Assembly (NCBI RefSeq): GCF_921293095.1
Contig: NC_060258.1
Location: forward strand, 7,888,607 to 7,952,606
Length of the DNA: 64,000 nt
Direction of reading: 5' to 3'
From: Ischnura elegans
Taxonomy: Eukaryota > Arthropoda > Insecta > Odonata > Coenagrionidae
In this document: piece after piece, positions 32,901 through 39,411 of the stretch
Position numbering within the stretch: the first letter of the stretch is position 1
Layout of the letters: every line of letters starts with the position of its first letter
Position numbers and translations under genes: made by a program
Notes under the pieces: generated by a model
Databases searched by the model: none
Told to the model about the DNA's origin: nothing
Seen by the model: only the letters and a program-made list of their open reading frames with translations

Positions 32901-35465
32901 ACGCCATTGTATTTCGATGATTTTACGTTGTATAAGCATTTGTGTGATTTGTATGCTTCAATCAACAGTGCAATAACTTCCTTCATCCACATTTTCAGAA
33001 TATTCAAGCGAATTCTCAGAGCAAAACCAATATTTTCTCTATTGGGAACAAAAATTGCAATTACAAACACCTTTTTTTCACTTGCATAACTATAAATCAA
33101 TTGAAGCTACTACCTTCCCATCAAGCAAACCAATTTCTCTAGCTACCACTTGGCTTTTAACAATAAGGTCAACAAGTTCATGTCTGTCTTTGATGTTTAA
33201 AATGTATAATTCTTTTACAGGGCTACCAGCTCTTGACCAAGTGCCTCTGCGAACAACATCAACTTCATATGTGCTGGCCGAAAGGAATATAAAGATCGAT
33301 CCAGGTGATTACTTTATTGTTCCCTCTGCCTCAGAGAGACTCATGGAATCCAAGAGCGAAGTATCCAGTTTAGGGGAAGGAGGGAATGTGACCGATGGAG
33401 AGCTGGAAAAATGTGTTGCCCTGAACGGTAATAAGTAGAGATACGTGAAAATCACACTTTGGTTTTCATTTTATCGCACTTTCAATAACTGTTTATCGCA
33501 TTTTGTAGCATCTATTTTTTTTATTTTCATAATGGGTAGATGACGATAAGATGTAGTGAAACACAGTTACATGACAAAATACAGACAGATTTTAAATAAT
33601 CATGTTGTAGAACAATAATAAATTAAGGAATATAAGACATAGTGGCGGAGGTGTAGCTTGCCCCCGCCCACTTGTAGTTCGCGGCCACCTAGAGTCCCAG
33701 CCAACTAGCAGCTGGCCAATCGCTTACATGCTTTAAGCAGTGAGTGTAAGCGGAGCATTTAAACTGCACTCGGCACAAAATTTACGAATTTTGCCGTCGA
33801 ACAGGCAAATTTGTGTAAAAATATCATAAAAGTCCAGTCATCGCATCTATGTCACATTTATTTGCGCACATCGCATCTATATCGCATTTATCACATTTGC
33901 GATTTTCACGCATCTCTAGTAATAGGATAACATTTTGCTCAATTCATAACGATGACCAATGTTGTTCGAAAATCATTCCAGAATCTGACATCAGTGGAGA
34001 TGGAGGCGCAATGACTGTTGCTGCTGGTGGAGGTGATGCACTACACATCACAGATAGCCTTAGGACCGCCGGAGTCAGTGAAAATGGAATAAGGGGCACA
34101 GAGGCAGTCGTGGGAGGCGAAGAAGAGAAGAGTTTTTGCTTGAAAGAAAACCCTGGGAACAGTTGCGGTTTTAATGGAAATTTATATCATTGCTTCAACT
34201 GCAGAGATGTGTTCAACACCAAAAATGATCTCGTCAAACACATGGGAATCTGTTTATGTGGCAGCGATTTGGATGTTGGTGCGGGATCGTCCAAGGGACA
34301 AGATAAGCCTCTCAAAAACGTTGCGTCTAGTGAGGAAAGAGACCGTTCATGTGAGCCCACCACCTCCAAGACTCTAAAAGGACAGAAGAGGAAGAGAAAT
34401 GGGCTGAGGGAGAAAGGAAATGGTCCTCTTCTAAAGGGACAAGGTGACTCTGTCAAAACCGCTGTATCAATCGAAGAAAGTAGTGTTCCTTGTGAGCCCA
34501 ACACGTGCGAGATTGCTGAGGGGTTGAGGAGGAAAGGAAAAGGGGTGATGCAGAAAGGAAATGTGCATCATAAGGGAGGAATATTTGGAGGAATGGGGGA
34601 GAAGAAAAGTGTGAGTAGAAGTTCCCTTGAAGGTGGAAAACCACGTGCACCCTCGAGGTCCTCCTCTGGTGTTGGAAAAGGGCGCAATCTCGTGGGTGCG
34701 AGCGGAGGAGAGATGCTTCATTCGTGCAGTGTGTGCTGCAAGGTTTTTACGCAGGGCAGCATCCTCGAGAAGCACATGCGTACCCACTCGGAAGATAGAC
34801 CTTATTCGTGCAGTGAATGCGACAAGTCCTTCTCTCAGAGGTCAATCCTCACCAATCATATGCGTAAGCATGCCGTGGAGAAACCTTTTTCATGCAGTGA
34901 TTGCGCAAAGGCCTTCTCCTCAAAGGGCAACCTCGTCATGCATTTGCGAACCCACTCGGGAGAGAAACCCTATGCTTGTAGCGTTTGCGGCAAGTCTTTC
35001 AACGCGAGCAACAACCTCACCAAACACATGCGCACGCACGAGGGGAAGAATCCTCACACGTGCGGAGAATGCTCAAAATCCTTTCCCACCGCGAGCCGGT
35101 TCATCGCGCACGTCCGTTCGCATTCGAGAGAGAAGTGTTTCGACTGCGGCATCTGCGGCAAGTTCTTCACTCGCAGCCACACGCTCAACTGTCACTTACG
35201 AACCCACACGGGAGAAAAACCGTATTCGTGCGACGATTGCGCAAAGTCTTTCGCCACGAAGACCAACCTCACGAGACACGTGCTCACGCACAGCGGAGAG
35301 AGGCCTTTTTCGTGCGGCGATTGCGAAAAGTCTTTTGCCTTGAGGGGCAACCTCGTCATACACTTGCGTAGCCACACGGGAGAAAAACCCTACTCTTGTA
35401 GAATTTGCGGCAAGTCCTTCAACGCGAGCAACAACCTCACCAAACACATGCGTACCCACACGTAA
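14536..35465 (+). CDS. ZAD and C2H2 zinc-finger transcription factor (7 exons)
   Basis: Exons: 14536-14703, 14830-14967, 16434-16601, 18806-18925, 32174-32246, 33221-33427, 33982-35465. Every junction has GT/AG and the phases join without a break (2358 nt, about 785 residues). Residues 1-102 form a ZAD: CRLC at 21-24 and CPLC at 68-71. ZAD dimerises C2H2 factors in insects. Residues about 103-355 are acidic linker, with a degenerate finger (YHCFNCRDVF...H....C) near 360. Nine tandem C2H2 fingers with TGEKPY-like linkers fill about 538-785, so it should bind DNA in the nucleus. I chose the ATG at 14536 rather than the in-frame one at 14515 because MSL matches the start of the minus-strand paralogue. 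Introns 4 and 6 carry many transposon insertions; the BEN gene lies in intron 4. Gene identity within the large ZAD family cannot be told by eye. Confidence 0.85.
14968..16433. other. Intron 2 of the ZAD-C2H2 gene
   Basis: Contains a repeat fragment at 15950-16010 shared with 10413-10480. A short duplicated motif (GARAATTCTCGTCATT-like) occurs twice at 15776-15840. No other coding exon was recognised. Confidence 0.5.
16434..16601 (+). CDS. Exon 3 of the ZAD-C2H2 gene
   Basis: The acceptor TTTCTCTGCAG is strong and the donor reads TTG/GTAAGT. The 56 codons are phase 0 and encode RGNEEGAADVKLESCDDTTD onward, an acidic, low-structure linker typical between ZAD and fingers. Confidence 0.75.
17040..18380. 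repeat. GTCATTTCATGTCAAATC repeat family, longest copy
   Basis: The left part (17100-17735) matches 55860-56530 in reverse. The right part (17718-18350) matches 59098-59740 directly. It is non-coding and lies in intron 3 of the ZAD-C2H2 gene. See 59098-60050 for a copy with both inverted ends. Confidence 0.65.
18806..18925 (+). CDS. Exon 4 of the ZAD-C2H2 gene
   Basis: Acceptor CTTCTCTTCTAG, donor TTG/GTGAGT, 40 codons, phase 0 on both sides. It encodes LHVKEEDEDPLREGDYPIGH, an acidic stretch. It precedes a 13.2-kb intron that contains the BEN gene; both possible next acceptors (25063 and 32174) are phase 0. Confidence 0.75.
19063..19275 (-). mobile_element. AATAGGGTGG MITE, truncated copy
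   Basis: Starts inside the family at AACCAGAACGACGTCA and ends GGAAACCACCCTATT. Reverse orientation, in intron 4. Confidence 0.75.
19283..20826. mobile_element. Tigger/pogo-like element, interrupted
   Basis: Left end CAGCATCCTCCCCATTATCC and right end CCGGATAATCAGGAGTCTAC. The inner flanks match the compact copy at 29850-30371 (GCGATCTTTTTAG, GTGATTGTACTC, CCTAACATTAAAATGC). The middle is displaced by foreign sequence, including the ankyrin/PLE block at 20210-20643. No intact transposase frame. Confidence 0.55.
20210..20643 (+). pseudogene. Ankyrin-repeat fragment between inverted PLE-like ends
   Basis: The frame to 20599 encodes about three ankyrin repeats (GNKPLHIAADNGHRSIIDFF; DWTMLHYAADKGNPEVVKFL; IEKGADIDAKS) and then runs into non-ankyrin residues. 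It is bracketed by 49-bp inverted repeats (20210-20258 and 20595-20643) that differ at a few positions. The right flank reads GACGCCTCAGCGTCGAAACA with CGTCG after it, a hammerhead-like PLE end. There is no start codon, so this is a captured piece of an ankyrin gene, not a whole gene. A splice acceptor (TTTTCACAG) falls inside the left repeat. Confidence 0.6.
20780..21040. repeat. Tandem duplication, two units of about 131 bp
   Basis: CTCATGCAC[GT]GATAAACCACA followed by GCATTCGGCCACAC and GTGACTGGGA occurs at 20780 and again at 20911. The first unit includes the right end of the Tigger-like element, so the end itself was duplicated. Confidence 0.7.
21419..21795. mobile_element. Partial copy of the GGCGGTCCTCGACTTTCGTAC element
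   Basis: Matches the left 370 bp of the element at 25447-26369 (for example TTCATCAAGAGGAGAAGAAA and ATATTGCACGAAATATC). The right end is missing. Confidence 0.65.
22250..23989 (-). pseudogene. Transposase with DTTxVNTG and RWN motifs, decayed
   Basis: Starts MSHKVSATSIERNKKIWEKN at 23989. After stops and frameshifts it reads KLFQDGINVDMPSKSGIYRS, VKMIVADTTNVNTGRKNGV, LQFIACPYHVLDRVLRSVMD, NVEYPFTPELVNNYEQLK, RDDMEFLFNFTRVFSLLKK. Excising the Tigger MITE with one TA gives VKFQKIRNLSNVRWNFRALL. From memory, a family of uncharacterised invertebrate transposase-like proteins has the same order: IADTT-VNTG, IGCQHHILDRVLR, GWRDDM-FL, ISNARWNSRA. The D/C-H layout resembles hAT transposases. Here the W of GWRDDM is a TGA and the second residue of C-x-H-H has changed, so it is dead. 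Confidence 0.6.
22503..22736. mobile_element. Tigger/pogo MITE, 234 bp, TA target site
   Basis: Ends CAGTGGAACCTCG and CGAGGTTGCACTG are flanked by TA at 22501-22502 and 22737-22738. Removing it with one TA restores the host transposase frame across the site, which proves the boundaries. Confidence 0.85.
24095..24902. repeat. Tandem duplication, two units of about 403 bp
   Basis: GAATGTTCTAGAACTTTCTG begins at 24095 and again at 24497, and the units are nearly identical through GTGGAGCCATAGAAGAA. Each contains the right end of the hAT-like transposon plus LINE sequence, so the duplication followed that insertion. AGAATG is shared at the breakpoints. Confidence 0.85.
25063..30657 (+). CDS. 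BEN-domain protein with N-terminal coiled coil (7 exons)
   Basis: Exons: 25063-25369, 26607-26660, 26743-26808, 26900-26956, 27076-27140, 27219-27426, 30494-30657. All have GT/AG borders and join in phase. From ATG 25075 the product is 302 residues. Residues about 30-80 are a charged coiled coil (RLRIQEGEERIAELKKEREE). Residues 180-302 form a BEN domain: VWLSTERWNGVRSNTDDSKF, FAIYGQKLENMSVTGRKCPW, PSKLAVIK, then DFYLRKVQKDNNMF and INICQWIGEK-like NRNICQWIGEK. BEN domains bind DNA and act in chromatin and repression. The last intron (3 kb) holds a PLE and two MITEs. The gene lies inside intron 4 of the ZAD-C2H2 gene; its first exon is open upstream of the ATG and phase 0, so it may instead be an alternative 3' part of that gene. 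A poly(A) signal follows at 30668. Confidence 0.8.
25447..26369. mobile_element. Tigger/pogo-like MITE, 923 bp, TA target site
   Basis: Ends CAGGCGGTCCTCGACTTTCG and CGAAAGTCGAGGACCGCCTG, each next to TA (25445-25446 and 26370-26371). No transposase. It fills most of the first intron of the BEN gene. Confidence 0.85.
27219..27426 (+). CDS. BEN-domain core exon
   Basis: The acceptor CCTTTCAG and donor AAAG/GTATGC enclose 69 codons. They carry the conserved BEN blocks: W near the start, DDSKFVKDLAFAIYG in the first helices, SVTGRK in the central turn, and MNPSKLAVIK before the last helices. The C-terminal helix comes from the exon at 30494. Confidence 0.8.
27480..28245 (-). pseudogene. Penelope-like element, GIY-YIG end
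   Basis: On the minus strand from 28233: LSLKQGHNLLHYTRTVL, then GVYKLKCDGCGICYVGQTER and RFKDRVKEHRRSF, FANH. This is the GIY-YIG nuclease domain found C-terminal to the RT in Penelope-like elements. A 1-nt loss after FANH shifts the frame; the tail INASVNHFSNFDIHILHCID continues in the next frame to a stop at about 27830. The 3' end at about 27545-27590 carries GACACTTACGTGTTGAAACC then ATGGTC, a hammerhead-like string. It lies in the last BEN intron, in antisense. Confidence 0.8.
28341..28986 (+). mobile_element. AATAGGGTGG MITE, first unit of a tandem dimer
   Basis: Starts ATTGGGTGGTCTCCTATTAT and ends GGAAACTACCCTATT. A nearly identical unit follows directly, sharing the CCTATTGGG junction. 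Confidence 0.85.
28981..29626 (+). mobile_element. AATAGGGTGG MITE, second unit of a tandem dimer
   Basis: The same 640-bp body as the first unit, in the same orientation, ending GGAAACTACTCTATT. The two units share internal variants (for example CCGCTGACACCGCGTGAGG and GTGTGCCGCTGTGATGC) not seen in other copies, so one copied the other. Confidence 0.85.
29850..30371. mobile_element. Tigger/pogo MITE, 522 bp, TA target site
   Basis: Ends CAGCACCTCTCGATTATCCG and CCGGATAATTGGGAGTCTGC followed by TG. TA lies on both sides (29848-29849 and 30372-30373). The same family as 19283-20826. Ends 120 bp before the last BEN exon. Confidence 0.8.
30494..30657 (+). CDS. Terminal BEN exon and stop
   Basis: Acceptor TTATTTTCAG. 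It completes the codon split after 27426 and encodes DFYLRKVQKDNNMFSLLC, then VNRNICQWIGEKSANLAKRK before TAG. Basic end, typical of a BEN C-terminal helix. Confidence 0.75.
30668..30673 (+). terminator. Poly(A) signal of the BEN transcript
   Basis: AATAAA lies 11 bp after the BEN stop codon. It supports a transcript ending here, before the C2H2 exons. Confidence 0.55.
30712..31844. other. Intron 4 continuation; PLE-type end at 31168-31330
   Basis: 31168-31330 complemented contains CCCTGATGACGATAGAAAAG, a 16-nt stem, then CGAAACGTCGG. This is a CTGATGA-stem-GAAAC string like PLE terminal repeats. Its outer half is shared with 11335-11395. The rest shows nothing. Confidence 0.45.
31845..32605 (+). 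repeat. Inverted duplication, copy 1 (contains exon 5)
   Basis: Matches the complement of 35630-36490 along its length, including the 73-bp exon 5, its acceptor and its donor. Examples shared by both copies are GGATTGTTAGAATAATTA, GAATATATCGTTA and TTTGACTCCCAAAATTACT (complement). Confidence 0.8.
32174..32246 (+). CDS. Exon 5 of the ZAD-C2H2 gene
   Basis: Acceptor CTTTCAG/CCTACT, donor GTAG/GTGAGT, 73 bp, entering in phase 0 and leaving in phase 1. Encodes PTFTTNGYLNENWTVACVST, KEEV. An inverted copy with open frame and both splice sites lies at 36142-36214. Confidence 0.65.
33221..33427 (+). CDS. Exon 6 of the ZAD-C2H2 gene
   Basis: Acceptor TTCTTTTACAG, donor AACG/GTAATA, 207 bp. Encodes GLPALDQVPLRTTSTSYVLA onward, a linker with no recognised domain. 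Its donor falls inside the target duplication of a hAT MITE. Confidence 0.7.
33436..33918. mobile_element. hAT MITE filling intron 6
   Basis: Ends TAGAGATACGTGAAAATC and GATTTTCACGCATCTCTA. The flanking 8-bp target duplication is GTAATAAG (33428-33435) and GTAATAGG (33919-33926). TAGAGATG-like ends and 8-bp duplications are typical of hAT. The element accounts for 483 of the intron's 554 bp. Confidence 0.85.
33982..35465 (+). CDS. Exon 7: nine C2H2 fingers
   Basis: The acceptor ATCATTCCAG joins in phase 1. The first 700 bp encode a glycine- and charge-rich linker with a single degenerate finger at 34187-34260 (C-x2-C and H, with the last ligand replaced by C). From 34720 nine fingers follow: C-x2-C-x12-H-x3-H with linkers SGEKPY, TGEKPY and variants. 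The SSKGNLVMHLRTH and NASNNLTKHMRTH finger types recur (fingers 3 and 8, 4 and 9), suggesting internal duplication. TAA at 35463. Confidence 0.9.
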
Positions 35466-35674
35466 GGGAAACTATTTTCACGGATTGTATGCCACAAGTG
35501 CTCCACTCGCAGTTGCCCATACTTGTCTAAAAGAGAACAAAAGGAAGTGAAAGTTGAGCAAATATTTTCATCTTTGCAGGGGTGCAAAAAGGTTCAACTT
35601 TGCAAATAATTGTAGCAACAGCGCACCTTTCTTTCTATAAACCAGTCTGTAATGTGCAATGTTGGCTGAAATAG

Positions 35675-35680
35675 AATAAA
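35675..35680 (+). terminator. Candidate poly(A) signal of the zinc-finger transcript
   Basis: AATAAA 210 bp after the stop. It lies in the inverted copy, so the present 3' UTR was in part supplied by the duplication. Confidence 0.4.
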
Positions 35681-35802
35681 ATATGAATCTTTGACTCCCA
35701 AAATTACTAAGTTTTAAAGAACCATAAAGAAAACTTCTGAAACCGTTGGAGAAAATAGTCCAAAAACCAGTGGAAGAAAATTCTTTTTCATCAGAAGATA
35801 CC

Positions 35803-35967
35803 GTATTTCTCTAAATGTAGTCCCCCTCTGAATATAGTCCCCCCCCCTAATTTTGAGGCTTAAGTTTCAGGAAAAGTTGGAAAAATTCGTTTGAACATAG
35901 TCCCCCCTTTACTTTTACCACAGGCATTTTTGGAAAAAAAGAGGGGACTATTCTGACAAACACGGCA
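35803..35967. mobile_element. Small MITE with CCGTATTT ends
   Basis: Ends ACCGTATTTCTC and GACAAACACGGCA, with TAGTCCCC repeated inside. The other copy of the inverted duplication at about 32431 lacks it (GATTAGAAAACC-side sequence is uninterrupted), so the empty site is visible. A TA target is likely. Confidence 0.6.
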
Positions 35968-36141
35968 ATTAGAAAACCAATAGACAACTACACTAGTCTT
36001 GATAAATCTTCCCCCTTTACAAGAGGCATATAAACTGAAGAAAGTACAGATGGATGGCTAATTGAGGTGTTTCGTCCTTCTCATAAAGTTCACACCAGCC
36101 ATCAATATAAAAGTCTTATGCAAACCTTCGAGAACACTCAC

Positions 36142-36214
36142 CCACTTCCTCCTCTGTAGAAACACGGGCTTTTGTCCAATTCTCATTCAGATCTCCATTT
36201 GTGGTAAAAGTAGG
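36142..36214 (-). pseudogene. Inverted copy of exon 5
   Basis: On the minus strand CAG/CCTACT opens PTFTTNGDLNENWTKARVST, EEEV and ends GTGG/GTGAGT. The frame and both splice sites are kept. Five residues differ from the + strand exon. No partner exons are seen on this strand. Confidence 0.6.
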
Positions 36215-36510
36215 CTGATAGCTAACATCAACACGTACATCACGAATGAACAGGGAAATTACAACTGTTGGAGCAGAAAATTTAATTAAACTGATTTCTA
36301 AAGCTGTATTACATCCAAATTAGGAAAATTCCTCAGATTTGTTTAACAAAATATAAATTCCCTGAGCACTCTCATTCAACATTTTTCCATGTTGTTTGTA
36401 ACGATATATTCATGCGATAACCATTCCGTTGATATGATTCTTTTTACCATATATCATCCACTAATAGTTAATTATTCTAACAATCCATGCAGAGTGTAAA
36501 AATATGAATC

Positions 36511-37745
36511 ATGCCGACACTAATACGATCTCCCAATGGAAAATTCAGCAATGCACAGAGAAGGAAAGGGCACTCAAATTATTATAAGCTTAAAACAGGT
36601 TATAATTTCCAAGCACAAAATGAAAATCAAAATTTTGGATCAGTGTCATCTTTTTGGAAAATAACGCATGTGGATTTCAAAACCACATTACAATCAAATT
36701 TGGAAATTTCCTCGGAATGTTTTTGTGCAAAAGAAACTCTTTCAACACGTTCATGCGTGCAGTCTTTCACTCATATTTATACCCTCAACTGACACACGCT
36801 AACGCATGCAGGAGAGAAAACTTATTCTGGCAATGAATGTGAACACCTTCTCTCCATAAAGAGCTACAAAAACAAGAGATAAACCTTAATTTCGTGGCAT
36901 TCCCTGCAAGTTTTTCACGCAGACTTCTTTTCTAAAGAGGCGCATGCAAACATACACTGTTTAATCTTGATTTTGTCTAACCTATTGCAGTTAATTTGTC
37001 TTCATACTATTTAATAACGGTTTCCGGGAGACAATTTTGGTTTAAATGCACGAAATTGTGTCCTTTTGTTTAAAACAGTATACATATTGGGCTCCCACAC
37101 ACAGCTGAAAACCTTAAAATCGTGAATTTAGTCTACCGTGAAAATACCCGGACGTATCAATGAATTTCATCATGAAACCTTTTGGAAAAACTCTCAAACT
37201 TGATTGTAGTATGACAATCGACAGGTCAAGGGAAAGGTCGACGTTTCGATCATGTCTTAAGGCCGAGGCACGTGCAGACACTCCACGCATTTATGCGCGC
37301 ATGTATTCGAACCGCAATTATTGGTCCGTGCGCCATGACGACACACTTAACTTAAGCCTGTGATTGCAAGACCCCTAATCATGGGAATTTTATAATTTAG
37401 TCAAAGTGGGAAGCCGGAATTGTTGTGAATGATAGATGTGACTTGTGTAATTGAATGTCCAAATAAATTTATCTTGACATTCATTATCAAGAGAAAAATA
37501 AATTATTCAAATTTCTCTTATTTTAAGTTTTTCGCTCAGTCCTTTTCTAAAGAGGCACATGCAGACGATCACAGTTTATTCTTTTTTGTCTTATCTATTG
37601 GAGTTAATTGGTCTTCGTACTATTTATTAGTGATTTCCAGGAGAAAATTTTGGTTTAAATGGACCAAATTGTGTCCTTTTGTTGTAAACAATGTAATTGT
37701 TGTGAATGATAGCTGTGACTTATGTAATGTGAATATAAATTAATT
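36511..37745 (+). pseudogene. Zinc-finger relics with local duplication
   Basis: At about 36776-36870 the frame reads TLN, stop, HTLTHAGEKTYSGNECEHLL, clearly a decayed C2H2 finger with its linker. 36925-37080 and 37530-37700 are direct copies of one another; both hold TCTAAAGAGGCRCATGCA, readable as LKRHMQ of a finger. Probably debris of a second finger exon. Confidence 0.5.
37140..37368 (-). mobile_element. CAGGCTTAAG repeat copy
   Basis: Complement of the repeat at about 3310-3420 (TGTGTCGTCATGG, GGACCAATAATTGCG). The CAG start suggests a hAT-like MITE. It separates the two halves of the finger-relic duplication. Confidence 0.45.
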
Positions 37746-37859
37746 TTGCTATATATTTCCTAGGGTAAAATAAATTATTCTAATTTTTCTAATTGCAATT
37801 TTTTTACTAATGGAAAACCATTGAAATTTGAAAGTGGAAGCCATCTTACTAACGCATTC

Positions 37860-38603
37860 TTGAACCCTTTCGCTGCTGTTCAATCTCGGAAAACCTACTC
37901 CTCACATGCGGCGAAAATGTTAAAATGCCTTTCGTGTGACCATGGAGCAGGTACTTCCAGGATGGGTGTGTACACCCTCCGAAGGGTCGCTATAATCCGG
38001 GACCCTTTTCCTCGACGAGCTAACCCACTCTAGCTAGCCAACCGAGCTAACCCACCGTCTCATCGACTAGCCTACCAGCCGGGATCGAAAAGTGACCGCT
38101 CTGACTGCAATTTGAAAAACAATTAATCTATCCTATCATCAAACAATTATTGTTTTCATTGCACTCTTGCCAATCAAGCAATGAAAGTACATATTTGAAC
38201 CGTATATCTGCAATGAAAGTTAACAATTTTGTTAACTTCGCTAAGAAAGTGGCTGCGGGCCACCGGAATATGGTCATTTTAGCAAAGTTAACAAAATCGT
38301 TATTTTTCATTGCCTGAAACACGATTCAAAAGACGTACTTGATCGCTTGATCGGAAGGAGTGCAATGAAAACAATCATTCTTCGATGATCGGATTAAGTG
38401 ATTGATTTTCAAATTGCATTCAGAGTGGTCACTTTTCGGGAGGTAGGCTGCCTGCTCGTAGGGTCGATGAGACGGTCCTGCGTGGGTGAGCTGGTCGAGG
38501 ATTCCGGGTCCCGGATTAGGGACCCTTGGAAGTGCTTCGGCAAAAGTGCTGACCGCATGGTAGGGAGGAAGAAATAGTACGTCCACAGCAGTGAAAGGGT
38601 TAA
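37860..38603. mobile_element. Foldback element, about 740 bp, piggyBac-like TTAA site
   Basis: Ends TTGAACCCTTTCGCTGCTG and CAGCAGTGAAAGGGTTAA. Inverted similarity continues inward (ATTGTTTTCATTGCACTC and GAGTGCAATGAAAACAAT) to a centre near 38250 (AACAAAATTGTT-type stems). No frame. TTAA on the right has become TTGA on the left. Confidence 0.7.
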
Positions 38604-39411
38604 AACTTTCCAGTTAATAATTTTCTCTTTAAATGTCAATTTTATGATAATGTACAATTGACAAAAAAGTGATAACTTTATTGACCTTTTTAAATTGTTG
38701 CTGCACTAATATATATATAGTTTCATTATAGTTTTATTGTAGGTTAATCTTTGCATCTCTATTATCATGCAGTGATCTATGACAACAAGACACGATAGGT
38801 ATCTATTGTTGATTCGTAAAGTTTGGATCCGAAATTAATTTATATTTTCAATAAAAACGAATGCCTATTGATGCACTTTCAATGAAATATATACGTGGGC
38901 ATTTCGTTCACTTTTATATTAACTGCAATACCCTATGTGAGCGTCTGAGAATGGGGTTTATAATGAAAATACCTCTCCTACCTTCGTAAGTACTCTTGAG
39001 GGCATCAGACAGCAACGACGAAATAGAAAAAGCACATTGCTACTATATTTTAGAAGAATATAAATGGCATCACTTAACTCCTCTCACTCATTGACGTCGT
39101 TACCGGTGCACAAAACATCCCGTAAAATTAATGCTGAATTTACTTCACCATACTAACCAAACACCGTACGGGACTTCAAGATAGATTTTCATTATTACTA
39201 TTATTATCGTCTTGTTGTTGTAAAACAAATCACAATTAACCAAGTCAGCCTAAAAAAACTTAGTCAGACATTGTTACCGCTTTAACCCTATTGGTGATAT
39301 CCTTCTTCCTCGGATATTGTCTAGAAATGCGGACGGTATTTTCGTAAAATGTAGCAACTATGAAAAAAAATCAATACAAAGTTATTTTCTTACATATCCA
39401 TAAGAAGTTTT
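38604..39411. other. No gene recognised
   Basis: AT-rich, no repeat ends or coding similarity seen. Confidence 0.4.

Larger units (their letters stand above)
35630..36490 (-). repeat. Inverted duplication, copy 2
   Basis: The complement of 31845-32605, interrupted by a small MITE at 35803-35967. It begins 165 bp after the zinc-finger stop codon, so exons 6 and 7 lie between two inverted copies. Confidence 0.8.

Noticed and set aside
33849-33981. ATG at the start of the long zinc-finger frame as a true start
   Set aside because: The sequence up to 33918 belongs to a hAT MITE, and the acceptor at 33981 joins exon 6 in phase.
34627-35371. Long open frames overlapping the zinc-finger exon in other frames
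   Set aside because: They are shadows of the repetitive C2H2 coding sequence; only the main frame shows finger motifs and fits the upstream splice phase.
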